From Paludibacter sp. (GTDB lineage: Bacteria > Bacteroidota > Bacteroidia > Bacteroidales > Paludibacteraceae), in assembly GCA_029973975.1 (NCBI GenBank), contig JARKQF010000235.1, positions 1-44,787 on the forward strand: a stretch of DNA of 44,787 bases. The letters are read 5' to 3'. The translations under genes and the position numbers were made by a program. Positions 20,521 to 28,898 of this stretch are shown here, piece by piece (the stretch's first letter is position 1; the number at the start of each line of letters is the position of its first letter). The notes beneath the pieces are model-generated. The model searched no databases, was not told where the DNA came from, and saw nothing but the letters and a program-made list of their open reading frames with translations.

Positions 20521-22054
20521 ATTCAGTATATTTAAGTGTTGGTAATGCAATAATAAATTTTGTCCCGATGTTTAATTCACTTTCAACCTTGATTGTTCCT
20601 CTGTGTTCCTGGATTATTTTTTTTACGTAAGCCAATCCGAGTCCGAAACCTTTTACATTGTGTTTATTGCCGGTAGGTACACGATAGAACTTTTCAAAGA
20701 TTCTCTTGTGATCATCTTTCTGTATGCCGATGCCGTTGTCTTCAATGCTAATCAGCAAATGGTCTTTTTCGTTCCAGGTTTCCAGTGTTAGTAATAAGGG
20801 CTTGTCGCTGTATTTCAGGGCATTGTCAACCAGGTTGTGAATTACGTTGGTGAAGTGTACTTCATCGGCCATAATTAAATCATCCTGCGCCTTTAAAATG
20901 GTCGTGATTTTTCCTCCCTTGTTAGCGACCTTCAAAGAGAAAATCTCAGATGTATGAGCAATTAACTCATTGACATGCATTTCTTTCATTTTAAAGGTAG
21001 ATTTCTCTGTTTCAAAGAGCGATAGTTTTAACACTTCTTCAACCATTCTACTTAACCGTGTGGTTTCATCCCTGATTACTTTCGATATGTGTTTTAGTGT
21101 TTCAGGAGTTTTTCCCACGCCCGGATCCTGTAACATTTGTGATGCCAGCGAGATGCTGGAAATTGGTGTTTTCAGCTCATGTGTCATGTTATTAACAAAA
21201 TCATTCTTAATATTGTTCAACTGTTTTTGTTTAAAAATAACAATTAATGCAACAATAAAAATGCATAAAATTAACACTACTAACACAATGGTAGGGTAGA
21301 GCAGGTACATTGAACTGATGATAAAGTTCTTTTTTGTGGGGAAAGTGACCTGTAAGTAAACTTCATTGGTGCTTTCTTCCAGTGGAAAAAACTTTTGTTT
21401 ATAAACACTGCTTGTACTTTCGTTGTGGCCGATATGAAAATCTTTGTTGCACCTGAAAATTTCACGTCCTCTTTTATCGACAACACTGTAGTAAAAAGGC
21501 AAATCAATTCCGTTGCTAAGCAGATATTTTTCGAGTATGTTGTTAAGCTCTACAAAATCAACGCGTTCGCTGATGTCCTTTTTGTTACTCTCCCTTAGCC
21601 ACCTGAAAACAGCCTGATCGAGTATGGTCTTTGATCTTGAAAAATTTTGCCTGAACTTATCCTGCAGGTATTTAGAAGTCTCTTCGATTGTCGCTTTCCC
21701 GTGCCGGGTTGAAATCCGGATTTTAGGCTTGCTGAGGTTTTGATTATAAGATGATAATCTCCGGCTCGTGGTGTCGATCTGATTCAGATTGTCGGAATCC
21801 ATCTGTGCCAGATTGGGGAGCAAATTCAGACTTTTGTTATAGTCCGCTCCCTCCAGTGTCTGTGCCAGGTATTCAAGCGCCTCATTTTCTTCTACCAGAA
21901 TGACCGTGCTCAATAAACTCCTGTGTACACTTTCATCAAACTGGTTTTCAATCATCTCGGCATTTACTTTTACGTATCGTGCCTGGATGATGATCAGTCC
22001 GACAAAAGAAAAAACCATGGACAGAATCAATATGATAATGGTGCTGCGCTTCAT
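20513..22054 (-). CDS. rprX: Membrane sensor histidine kinase (RprX-like)
   Basis: The 513-residue kinase has a membrane helix at 5-24, an extracytoplasmic sensor region (about 28-248) and a second helix (251-274). HisKA with H292 (MTHELKTPISS) is followed by HATPase motifs: the N-box near 407-413 (NLVDNAL), DNGIGI at 439-444 and GFGLG at 469-473. All catalytic motifs are intact. It would phosphorylate the overlapping response regulator. A TATATTTG sequence on the minus strand (22062-22069) lies only 8 nt from the start codon, so if real it would give an almost leaderless mRNA. The signal sensed is unknown. Confidence 0.9.
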   Translation of the reverse strand: MKRSTIIILILSMVFSFVGLIIIQARYVKVNAEMIENQFDESVHRSLLSTVILVEENEALEYLAQTLEGADYNKSLNLLPNLAQMDSDNLNQIDTTSRRLSSYNQNLSKPKIRISTRHGKATIEETSKYLQDKFRQNFSRSKTILDQAVFRWLRESNKKDISERVDFVELNNILEKYLLSNGIDLPFYYSVVDKRGREIFRCNKDFHIGHNESTSSVYKQKFFPLEESTNEVYLQVTFPTKKNFIISSMYLLYPTIVLVVLILCIFIVALIVIFKQKQLNNIKNDFVNNMTHELKTPISSISLASQMLQDPGVGKTPETLKHISKVIRDETTRLSRMVEEVLKLSLFETEKSTFKMKEMHVNELIAHTSEIFSLKVANKGGKITTILKAQDDLIMADEVHFTNVIHNLVDNALKYSDKPLLLTLETWNEKDHLLISIEDNGIGIQKDDHKRIFEKFYRVPTGNKHNVKGFGLGLAYVKKIIQEHRGTIKVESELNIGTKFIIALPTLKYTEYE

Positions 22055-22200
22055 AATGATGCAAATATATCACTTATTTAAATGTTAAAATTCTAATGGG
22101 GTTTATATTTAACAATATATAAGGAAAGAATGTTTTGTTGTTTAGAAAATATAGTAAATGAATCTTAATAAAAATTATATGGCAAAGTTAGCAGTTCATA

Positions 22201-22292
22201 GCTAATAACTAATAACTAATAGTTCGGGAGGTTATAAGAGATTCCTGACACAGTTATTCGGATTATTCACTATTCGTTATTCGCTATTAGTT
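22201..22292. repeat. Low-complexity repeats in the rprX to MFS intergenic gap
   Basis: Three near-tandem TAATAAC units (22203-22221) and a group of TTATTCG/CTATTCG units (22254-22290) are approximate inverses of one another, giving a loose 90-nt inverted structure. They occupy much of the 279-nt divergent gap. Such strings are common in Bacteroidetes intergenic DNA and may carry no function. Confidence 0.5.
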
Positions 22293-22301
22293 GCATTTTA
22301 C

Positions 22302-22309
22302 TACATTTG
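22302..22309 (+). promoter_or_regulatory. Possible -7 element for the MFS gene
   Basis: TACATTTG matches TAnnTTTG and lies 25 nt before the ATG at 22334. A good TTTG box at the right distance is not visible, only an A/T-rich TTATTCG. Confidence 0.4.
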
Positions 22310-22333
22310 CACTTGAAAAATTAAATAATACGG

Positions 22334-23542
22334 ATGAAGAAATGGATAAGCCTGCTGGCAGCAAACTTTTTAGGTGTATTCAATGATAATTTCCTGAAAA
22401 ATGCCATTATTTTTGTTGCCATTGGCTGGAATTTGCCATCCTGGCTCTCACAGTCACAGCTTATTGCACTGGTTTCTGCTTCTCTGGTAGTGCCTTACCT
22501 GATTTTATCCCCGCTGGGCGGGAAATTAGCTGTTCATTATTCAAAATTAAAGGTTTTTCGGGTTCTTAAGTTCGTTGAGTTTCCCATAATGGCAATTGCT
22601 TGCATCGCTTTTTTGTACGAATGGGTAATGGTTGCCATGCTGGCTGTTCTGCTGATGGGAATTCAGAGTTGTTTGTATTCGCCGGCAAAATACGGATTGA
22701 TAAGGGATATCGGAGGTGTTGAAGGGAGTGCTTTTGGCAGTGGAATGTTTGAAACCATGGCTTTTCTTGGTATTCTAACCGGGACTGTGCTGGCTTCGTG
22801 GTTGAGCGATGTATATCAGGTTTGGGTGTTTGTCGCTGTATTTATGTGGCTTGCTGCCGCAGGGTATCTGGCAAGCTTGTACATCAAAGCCGATGAGCCG
22901 CTTCCTGACAGAGAATCTTCCCTGACGGTAAATTTGTTCCCCTGGCGATTCTTGCGGGACTCTTATCAGTTGGCAAAATCTTTTAAACAGGTTAATGCCG
23001 CTGTGTTCGGTGTTTCTGCTTTTTGGCTGATTGGCGCTTTGTTGCAAATGAATATTGTTATTCATGCCGGTAAATTTTATCAGGTGTCGAATACAGCAAC
23101 AGGTCTTGTAATGGCATTTGCAGCCATCGGGATTGCCTTGGGTACCTGGCTGTCAGGGGTTCTGACCTCAAAAGTTAAGGGGAAAAGTCTGATGTTGTGG
23201 GGATTGACCGGAATGTTGGTGAATTTGTTGATTATTGTATTTTTGCAGATAAATTTTCAGTTGTTTTTGGTGCTGATTTTCCTAACTGCTTGTTTTGGAG
23301 GTTTATTTCAGGTGCCGAATTTAACGGTAATACAGCAGGCTGATGCCGGTAGAAAACTTGGTCAATTACTGGCTTACATGAATCTGGTTATTTTTATTTT
23401 TGTATTGTTAGCCTCAGTATTGTTCTCAATTACTATGCTAATTACAAATGATAATAGCTTTGTGGTTTTTGGGTTGATTGCCGGGATTTGTTTGCTGACT
23501 TTGTTAATAGTGAATCGCGAATCGCGAATCGTTGAAGGTTAA
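22334..23542 (+). CDS. MFS transporter, LplT-like
   Basis: The 402-residue membrane protein has about 12 hydrophobic helices. It opens with LGVFNDNFLKNAIIF and carries a YSPAKYGLI motif (about residues 118-126), both typical of the lysophospholipid transporter LplT branch of the major facilitator superfamily. LplT flips lysophosphatidylethanolamine across the inner membrane for re-acylation. No acyltransferase domain is fused here, unlike the LplT-PlsC-Aas fusions of some bacteria, and no acyltransferase gene is next to it, so the substrate is an inference. Confidence 0.8.
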   Translation: MKKWISLLAANFLGVFNDNFLKNAIIFVAIGWNLPSWLSQSQLIALVSASLVVPYLILSPLGGKLAVHYSKLKVFRVLKFVEFPIMAIACIAFLYEWVMVAMLAVLLMGIQSCLYSPAKYGLIRDIGGVEGSAFGSGMFETMAFLGILTGTVLASWLSDVYQVWVFVAVFMWLAAAGYLASLYIKADEPLPDRESSLTVNLFPWRFLRDSYQLAKSFKQVNAAVFGVSAFWLIGALLQMNIVIHAGKFYQVSNTATGLVMAFAAIGIALGTWLSGVLTSKVKGKSLMLWGLTGMLVNLLIIVFLQINFQLFLVLIFLTACFGGLFQVPNLTVIQQADAGRKLGQLLAYMNLVIFIFVLLASVLFSITMLITNDNSFVVFGLIAGICLLTLLIVNRESRIVEG

Positions 23543-23543
23543 A

Positions 23544-23608
23544 TGGTCATGTGCAGACAGATATGAGGTTGCCACGTCGTTCACTTTGTGAACTCCTCGC
23601 AATGACCA
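23544..23608. repeat. Dispersed palindromic repeat between two transporter genes
   Basis: Terminal 7-bp inverted repeats (TGGTCAT at 23544-23550, ATGACCA at 23602-23608) enclose an inner hairpin GTTCACTTTGTGAAC (23579-23593). The minus-strand text CATTGCGAGGAGTTCAC resembles the known dispersed palindromes that translate to HCERSE/HSERSE peptides, and is related in style to the element at 521-658. It fills most of the 106-nt gap. Confidence 0.7.
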
Positions 23609-23648
23609 ACTGTAGACATAAATAGACATAAAATTTCAATCAAATATA

Positions 23649-24878
23649 ATGAAGAAATCGTTTAAAAAAATCATTTCCGATCTCAGTGTGCAGATTCTCA
23701 TTGCCATGGTAATTGGTGTTGTTGTGGGAAAGCTAATAGGGGAGTCGGCTGCCATGTTTGCCCCGTTGGGTAATTTGTTTATTCAGTTGATTCGCATGCT
23801 GGTTATTCCATTGGTTTTTGTGTCTATCGTTGCGGGTTCGGCCTCGTTAGGTGCGACTAGGTCCGCCGGAAGAATCGGCATTACCACTATTGCTTATATT
23901 TTTATCACCACTGTGTTGGCTGTTATTCTTGCCATTGTGCTGGGTGAATGGTTCAAACCAGGAGCTGGCTTGTCGGTCGATTCCATTAAATCATTTTTAC
24001 CTGCGGAAGGATACAGTGCGACTCCCCAAAAAATGGAGTTTTGGCCTATGTTGCTGGATATCATACCCGCCAATCCCATCAAATCGCTTGCCGAGGGCAA
24101 TATCCTGCAACTGATTTTCTTCGGACTGTTTTTTGGCTTTGGTTTAAGCGCTTTGTCAGCACAGAAGAAACAACCTGTTCTCAATGCTTTTAATACGTTT
24201 TTGGATGCGCTGATTTGGTGTATTCAGAAAGTTATGCTTGTCGCTCCGCTTGGCGTATTCGGACTGATGGCTGATGCTACCGGAACGTTTGGCTTTGATA
24301 TATTGCTGAAAGCAGGAAGTCTGTTTTGGGTGAATCTGATTGCAGCCTTAATCATTCTGGTGTTGTTTTATCCGTTGACTCTCAAATTATTCTCAAAAAT
24401 AAAACTAGCTCACTTTTTCAAATCAATGATACGCCCCCAGATTGTGGCGTTCTCTACTTCTTCTTCGATGGCGACTTTGCCCGTTACCATGGCAACCTGT
24501 GAAGAAAAACTGGGGGTCAGCAAAGAAACAACTTCTTTTGTCGTACCATTGGGTGCAACGATCAACATGACTGGTAATGCGATTTATTACACGCTGGTGG
24601 CATTGTTTTTTGCACAACTTTATAACATCGACCTGACACTCGCTCAGTATATAGCCATTACAATTACGGCAAGCGTGGGTGCAGTTGGGCAGGCTGGTGT
24701 GCCCGGACCAACCCTGCTTGTTGTTGCCGTACTGGTTTCGGCAGGTATCCCTATTGAAGGATTACCTTTATTGTATGCGCTTGACCGGGTTTTCGACATG
24801 CTGCGTACAGTGTTGAATATAACCGGAGATGCTGCTTGTGCTGTAATTGTGGATAGCCAGACCTCGGAATCGAAATAA
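23649..24878 (+). CDS. Dicarboxylate/amino acid:cation symporter (DAACS family)
   Basis: The 409-residue protein has the GltPh/DctA fold signatures: the serine-rich HP1 tip TSSSMATLPV, the NMTGNAIYY motif in TM7, the HP2 loop GAVGQAGVPG, and a TM8 NITGDAA segment. These residues bind the substrate and sodium ions. The family imports glutamate, aspartate or C4-dicarboxylates with Na+ or H+. The aspartate of the usual NMDG motif is threonine here. The precise substrate is not clear. A TATTTTTG sequence at 24884-24891 just after its stop may start the nuclease transcript. Confidence 0.9.
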   Translation: MKKSFKKIISDLSVQILIAMVIGVVVGKLIGESAAMFAPLGNLFIQLIRMLVIPLVFVSIVAGSASLGATRSAGRIGITTIAYIFITTVLAVILAIVLGEWFKPGAGLSVDSIKSFLPAEGYSATPQKMEFWPMLLDIIPANPIKSLAEGNILQLIFFGLFFGFGLSALSAQKKQPVLNAFNTFLDALIWCIQKVMLVAPLGVFGLMADATGTFGFDILLKAGSLFWVNLIAALIILVLFYPLTLKLFSKIKLAHFFKSMIRPQIVAFSTSSSMATLPVTMATCEEKLGVSKETTSFVVPLGATINMTGNAIYYTLVALFFAQLYNIDLTLAQYIAITITASVGAVGQAGVPGPTLLVVAVLVSAGIPIEGLPLLYALDRVFDMLRTVLNITGDAACAVIVDSQTSESK

Positions 24879-24937
24879 ATTCATATTTTTGTAAACTTTA
24901 TTCAGGTTTTGGCTGTTGAATTTTTAAATTGAAATAA

Positions 24938-26107
24938 ATGAGAAGATTTTTTGTCTTTAGTTTTTTACTGATTCTGTTTTTTACAGTTCGTGTTTTTGCG
25001 GCTGTGCCTACAGGATATTACGATGCTGCTGATGCAAAGAATACCAATCAGTTGAGGTTGGCTTTAAAAGAAATTATTACACAGGGATTTAGTGGAGTTT
25101 CATACTCCGGGCTATGGACAGCATACGCCGATACGGATATAAATCCTGCTACCGGAAAGATATGGGATATGTATTCAGATTGTACTTTTACGTTGGGTTC
25201 AAATCAGTGTGGTACTTATTCTTCAGAGTGTAATTGTTATAACCGCGAACATACAACACCGGCCAGTTGGTTCAGTGATGCTTCTCCCATGTATTCGGAT
25301 TTGTTCAATGTGTATCCGACTGATGGATGGGTAAATAATAAAAGAGGAAATTTACCCTATGGAGTTGTAGGTTCGGCTACCTATACTTCTGATAATGGAA
25401 GTAAAGTGGGTAGTTCCGGTTTTTCAGGCTATTCCGGGACCGTTTTTGAACCGATAGATGAATATAAAGGTGATTTTGCCAGAACAGTTTTGTATATGGC
25501 AACCCGATACGCCGATAATATTTCAACCTGGATTACTGCAAATTCGGGAAGCACGGATGTTGAAATCGTGTATCATACAGCTAACGGGCTTACATCTTAT
25601 GCCATTGATTTGTTTCTCACATGGAGTCGCAATGATCCGGTCAGTCAAAAAGAAATCAACCGGAATGAAGCCGTATATTTAAAACAAAATAACCGCAATC
25701 CTTTCATTGATTTTCCGGGTCTGGAAGAATATATATGGGGAAATAAAACCTCACAATTGTTTTATGTGAACCAGGAACCGGAACCTCCTGTTAATCAGCC
25801 GGAAATTATTCTGACAGGTAACGTTGTAAACACGGGGCAAATTATCAATTTTGGAACCGTGAGTAATGCTGTGCAAAAATCCTTCAGAATTAAGACAAAT
25901 TCAATTCAGGGAGATTTGACGGTTAATGTAACAGGTTCAATGTATTCCGTTTCAGAGAATATCATTTCGCAGACATCAGCAGAGCGGGGTTATAATCTTA
26001 CTGTTACCTTCAATCCGACGACATCAGGGGAACATACAGGAAAAGTAACTATTTCGGGAGGTGGATTGCCGAATGCATTTGAATTAAATTTTACAGGAAA
26101 AAAATAA
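24938..26107 (+). CDS. Secreted endonuclease I family nuclease
   Basis: The 389-residue protein has a Sec signal peptide (cleavage near VFAAVP, residue 21-22). The nuclease domain (about 27-275) shows the beta-beta-alpha metal motif CYNREHTTPASWF with H105, and DLFNVYPTDGWVNNKRGNLPYG, as in EndA, Vvn and NucM. A proline-rich linker (281-287, EPEPPVNQ) leads to a C-terminal Ig-like domain (about 289-389) ending LNFTGKK. It would degrade DNA or RNA outside the cytoplasm. It lacks the T9SS tail seen on other exported proteins here. The deaminase gene begins 6 nt later, suggesting joint nucleic-acid scavenging. Confidence 0.92.
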   Translation: MRRFFVFSFLLILFFTVRVFAAVPTGYYDAADAKNTNQLRLALKEIITQGFSGVSYSGLWTAYADTDINPATGKIWDMYSDCTFTLGSNQCGTYSSECNCYNREHTTPASWFSDASPMYSDLFNVYPTDGWVNNKRGNLPYGVVGSATYTSDNGSKVGSSGFSGYSGTVFEPIDEYKGDFARTVLYMATRYADNISTWITANSGSTDVEIVYHTANGLTSYAIDLFLTWSRNDPVSQKEINRNEAVYLKQNNRNPFIDFPGLEEYIWGNKTSQLFYVNQEPEPPVNQPEIILTGNVVNTGQIINFGTVSNAVQKSFRIKTNSIQGDLTVNVTGSMYSVSENIISQTSAERGYNLTVTFNPTTSGEHTGKVTISGGGLPNAFELNFTGKK

Positions 26108-26131
26108 ATTTTTGTGAAAATATCTGAAGTC

Positions 26132-27154
26132 ATGCTGGAAGAAACAACAACTTCTTTTATTAAAGGTATACCGAAAGCAGAATTGCATGTACACATTGAG
26201 GGGACTTTTGAACCGGAACTGATGTTCGCGATTGCCCGAAGAAACAATGTGAAATTGAAATATCATACTGTTGATGAGTTAAAAAGAGCTTATAATTTCA
26301 GTAATCTGCAGGATTTTCTGGATCTGTATTATGCTGGTGCAAAAGTGTTGATATATGAACAGGATTTTTACGATCTTACTTTTGCTTATTTACAAAAAGC
26401 ATATAATGATCGGGTTATCCATACCGAGATTTTTTTCGATCCCCAAACGCATACTACCAGGGGAGTTGACTTTGGAGTTGTAGTTGCCGGAATTCACAGG
26501 GCGATGAATGATGCGCGAAAACAGTTTGGTATCAGCACTTCTTTAATTATGTGTTTTTTGCGTCATTTGGATGAAAAGAATGCGATAAGAACGCTACAAC
26601 AGGCGATTCCGTATAAAAATTTAATTCAGGGTGTGGGTTTGGATTCATCTGAACTTGGCCATCCTCCAGCAAAGTTTGCAAACGTGTTTGGAATGGCGAG
26701 GGATGCTGGTTTCGTGACTGTTGCCCATGCCGGGGAAGAGGGTCCTGCTGCTTACATCAGGGAAGCTCTCGATTTGCTTAAAGTTTCCCGCGTTGATCAT
26801 GGAAACAATGCGTTGGATGATGAGTCGTTGTTGACAGAACTGGCTCAACGCAGGATACCACTTACTTTATGTCCGCTTTCTAATCTTAAACTGAAGGTGG
26901 TGAAGGATTTACGTTTTCATCCACTGAAAAAGCTCATGGAGAGAGGACTGCTGGTGACTGTCAACTCAGACGATCCTGCTTATTTCGGTGGTTACGTGAC
27001 AGACAACTATCTGGCAATTGCAGAATCACTCAATTTATCAAATGCCGAGATCTGCCGGCTTGCCCAAAATTCTTTTGAAGCTTCTTTTCTGGAAGAAAAG
27101 GAGAAACAAAGTATGATTAAACAGGTGCAGGATTATTGCTCGGCACTAACTTGA
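26132..27154 (+). CDS. Adenosine/adenine deaminase family protein
   Basis: The 340-residue protein (from ATG 26132; a GTG at 26114 would add six residues) has metal ligands H19 and H21 (ELHVHIEGT), H199 and E202 (HAGEEG), H223 (VDHG) and D280 (NSDDPAYFGG). These are the zinc site of the adenosine deaminase fold. The segments GLDSSELGHPP and NSDDPAYFGGY resemble the adenine deaminase (Aah1/ADE) branch more than classical adenosine deaminase, so adenine to hypoxanthine is a likely reaction. It is cytoplasmic, and follows the secreted nuclease gene by 6-24 nt. It ends 9 nt from the convergent phosphodiesterase gene. Confidence 0.88.
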   Translation: MLEETTTSFIKGIPKAELHVHIEGTFEPELMFAIARRNNVKLKYHTVDELKRAYNFSNLQDFLDLYYAGAKVLIYEQDFYDLTFAYLQKAYNDRVIHTEIFFDPQTHTTRGVDFGVVVAGIHRAMNDARKQFGISTSLIMCFLRHLDEKNAIRTLQQAIPYKNLIQGVGLDSSELGHPPAKFANVFGMARDAGFVTVAHAGEEGPAAYIREALDLLKVSRVDHGNNALDDESLLTELAQRRIPLTLCPLSNLKLKVVKDLRFHPLKKLMERGLLVTVNSDDPAYFGGYVTDNYLAIAESLNLSNAEICRLAQNSFEASFLEEKEKQSMIKQVQDYCSALT

Positions 27155-27163
27155 AGAAGATTC

Positions 27164-28054
27164 TTATCTCCAGCCCTTTCTTTTCAGGTAATCCAGTAAC
27201 ATTTCCGGGCGATCGGTTTGAATGATGCGTGCTCCAAGTTGTTCGATGAGGTAACCGTATGATTTATCAGGGTCTTTAAGCGCCATATCGTCATCACGAC
27301 CACCTGCCAATGTGTCCCAAAGCGTGTTATACCAAATCAGACTTTTACCGGCCAGTTTTTGTTTCATTTGTTGTGGAGCCTGGCTATTGGATTTGGCAAA
27401 CAACAGCTCAAAAGCAACCGGATGCAGTGAGTTGACGAAATCATCCATTTTTACAGAAGCTGATTTTTGATCCAAATCGACTATGGGCATGTAAATTACC
27501 TTATCCAGATATTTCCCGAATTGTTTTTTTACCTCATCCGGTGATTTTTTCCCTTTCATGATGATTTGATGAGCAGTGCCTGTTTTTTCAAGCAAAAGAT
27601 AAACTTCATCGAAATAACGGTCGGCCTTATCCAGATTTATCATGATTTTATCTTTTGCATGCAAAAGCGCTTCTTCAAGCGTAGGCACTACATGTTTCGT
27701 TTTGATGGCACAGCCATTTTTAAGTTTAAGGGTTTTGATGGAATCCAGTGTCCAGTCTTCAACACGACCTTTGCCTGTTGTGGTACGATCCAGTGTTTTA
27801 TCGTGCATCAAAATTAAATGTCCGTCTTTGGTCCGCTGAATGTTAATTTCCACGATGTCAACACCCATTTTGACTGCACTTTCAATTGCTTCAATGGAAT
27901 TTTCAGGGAAGTTGCGCCAGTCACCCCGGTGTGCTACAACAAGCACTTCGTTGAGGTGGGGGTTGTTGAGCTTGTTAATAATGGAATCGACATGCGTTTG
28001 TGCGGTCAGGTATAAACCTGTAAATAAAAACAGTAGAATTAACTTGAATTGCAT
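27164..28054 (-). CDS. Glycerophosphodiester phosphodiesterase family protein, exported
   Basis: The 296-residue protein has a signal peptide (1-19, ending LTAQ) and the GDPD fold: H42 and R43 (VVAHRGDW), E51 in NFPENSIEA, E69 in DIVEINIQ, and H84 in LILMHDKTLDRTTTGKG. All family catalytic and metal residues appear present. GDPD enzymes cut glycerophosphodiesters to glycerol-3-phosphate and an alcohol; some cut teichoic acids or GPI-like diesters. It is the last gene of the long minus-strand run and lies 10 nt after the SGNH hydrolase gene. The TIM-barrel length is normal. Confidence 0.92.
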   Translation of the reverse strand: MQFKLILLFLFTGLYLTAQTHVDSIINKLNNPHLNEVLVVAHRGDWRNFPENSIEAIESAVKMGVDIVEINIQRTKDGHLILMHDKTLDRTTTGKGRVEDWTLDSIKTLKLKNGCAIKTKHVVPTLEEALLHAKDKIMINLDKADRYFDEVYLLLEKTGTAHQIIMKGKKSPDEVKKQFGKYLDKVIYMPIVDLDQKSASVKMDDFVNSLHPVAFELLFAKSNSQAPQQMKQKLAGKSLIWYNTLWDTLAGGRDDDMALKDPDKSYGYLIEQLGARIIQTDRPEMLLDYLKRKGWR

Positions 28055-28064
28055 ATTAAACAGT

Positions 28065-28826
28065 TTATTTTTTTACGTATTTCCGGATAGTTTTCAATAC
28101 AATCGGTTCCATGATTGCGTAACCTTTCATGTTAGGATGTACCCCATCAGCAGCAATTTCAGCCGGCAATCCTCCACGTTCATCTACCAGTGCCGAATAA
28201 TAATCGACAAAAGGAATCTTATTGGCATCAGCATATACTTTAATCATTTCATTCAGCAATTTGATATCGGCAGCCGGGGTCAGTTCTTTATTCCACCTGA
28301 ATTCATAAGCAGGTAATATGGTACACAATACCGGTTTGATTTTGTGAAACTGAGCCAGCTCACACATCGATTTGATGTTTTGCATGATATGTTTATGACT
28401 GATAATGCCGTTGTTACGGGCAATATCGTTGGTCCCGGCCATGATAACAACCATCTTGGGTTTCAGATCGATAACATCAGCCTGAAAACGGGTAAGCATG
28501 TGACTGGTTGTTTGTCCGCCGATTCCGCGACCGGTAAATCCATTTTCAATAAAAAATTCGGGATGTTGTTTATACCATCCATCAGTAATTGAATTACCCA
28601 GAAAAACCACCTTGGCAGGTTTCTGCATCGAATCATTCATGGCTTCATATCGATAAAAGCGCGCCCAATCGGTTGACCGCATTTTTGCTTTTTCTTTTTC
28701 AGCAAAATGTTTTTCAAATTGTTTGTATTGTTCCGAATCGAGTGTGATGGAAAGTGATTCTGAGTTTTGACCACTCAGGTAATTGATTATCAGTATACAA
28801 AAGATTGTATTGAAAATTTTTCTCAT
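28065..28826 (-). CDS. SGNH/GDSL-type esterase, exported
   Basis: The 253-residue protein has a signal peptide (1-20) and SGNH blocks: S79 in FLGNSITDGW, G104 in GIGGQTTSHM, N133 in MAGTND, and D227 and H230 in DGVHP. Together these form a complete serine esterase active site. Relatives remove acetyl or acyl groups from glycans or phospholipids. A good promoter (28867-28898) lies upstream. Its place between the EEP lipoprotein and the GDPD gene fits removal of ester groups before or after phosphodiester cleavage. Confidence 0.9.
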   Translation of the reverse strand: MRKIFNTIFCILIINYLSGQNSESLSITLDSEQYKQFEKHFAEKEKAKMRSTDWARFYRYEAMNDSMQKPAKVVFLGNSITDGWYKQHPEFFIENGFTGRGIGGQTTSHMLTRFQADVIDLKPKMVVIMAGTNDIARNNGIISHKHIMQNIKSMCELAQFHKIKPVLCTILPAYEFRWNKELTPAADIKLLNEMIKVYADANKIPFVDYYSALVDERGGLPAEIAADGVHPNMKGYAIMEPIVLKTIRKYVKK

Positions 28827-28866
28827 GTGTTTTAAGTATTTAATTTTATAGTTTGTTTCCTTATGA

Positions 28867-28898
28867 CAAAAGTAAATAAAATGTTTTTAATACTCAAA
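28867..28898 (-). promoter_or_regulatory. Internal promoter before the SGNH hydrolase and GDPD genes
   Basis: On the minus strand TTTG (28898-28895), a 20-nt spacer and TACTTTTG (28874-28867) fit the consensus. The upstream box overlaps the 3' end of the EEP lipoprotein gene. It would give a leader of about 34 nt and allow the last two genes to be expressed apart from the rest of the run. Confidence 0.55.

Noticed and set aside
22055-22333. Riboswitch or small RNA in the rprX to MFS gap
   Set aside because: The gap holds low-complexity near-tandem repeats and possible promoter elements but no conserved riboswitch core that I can recognise.
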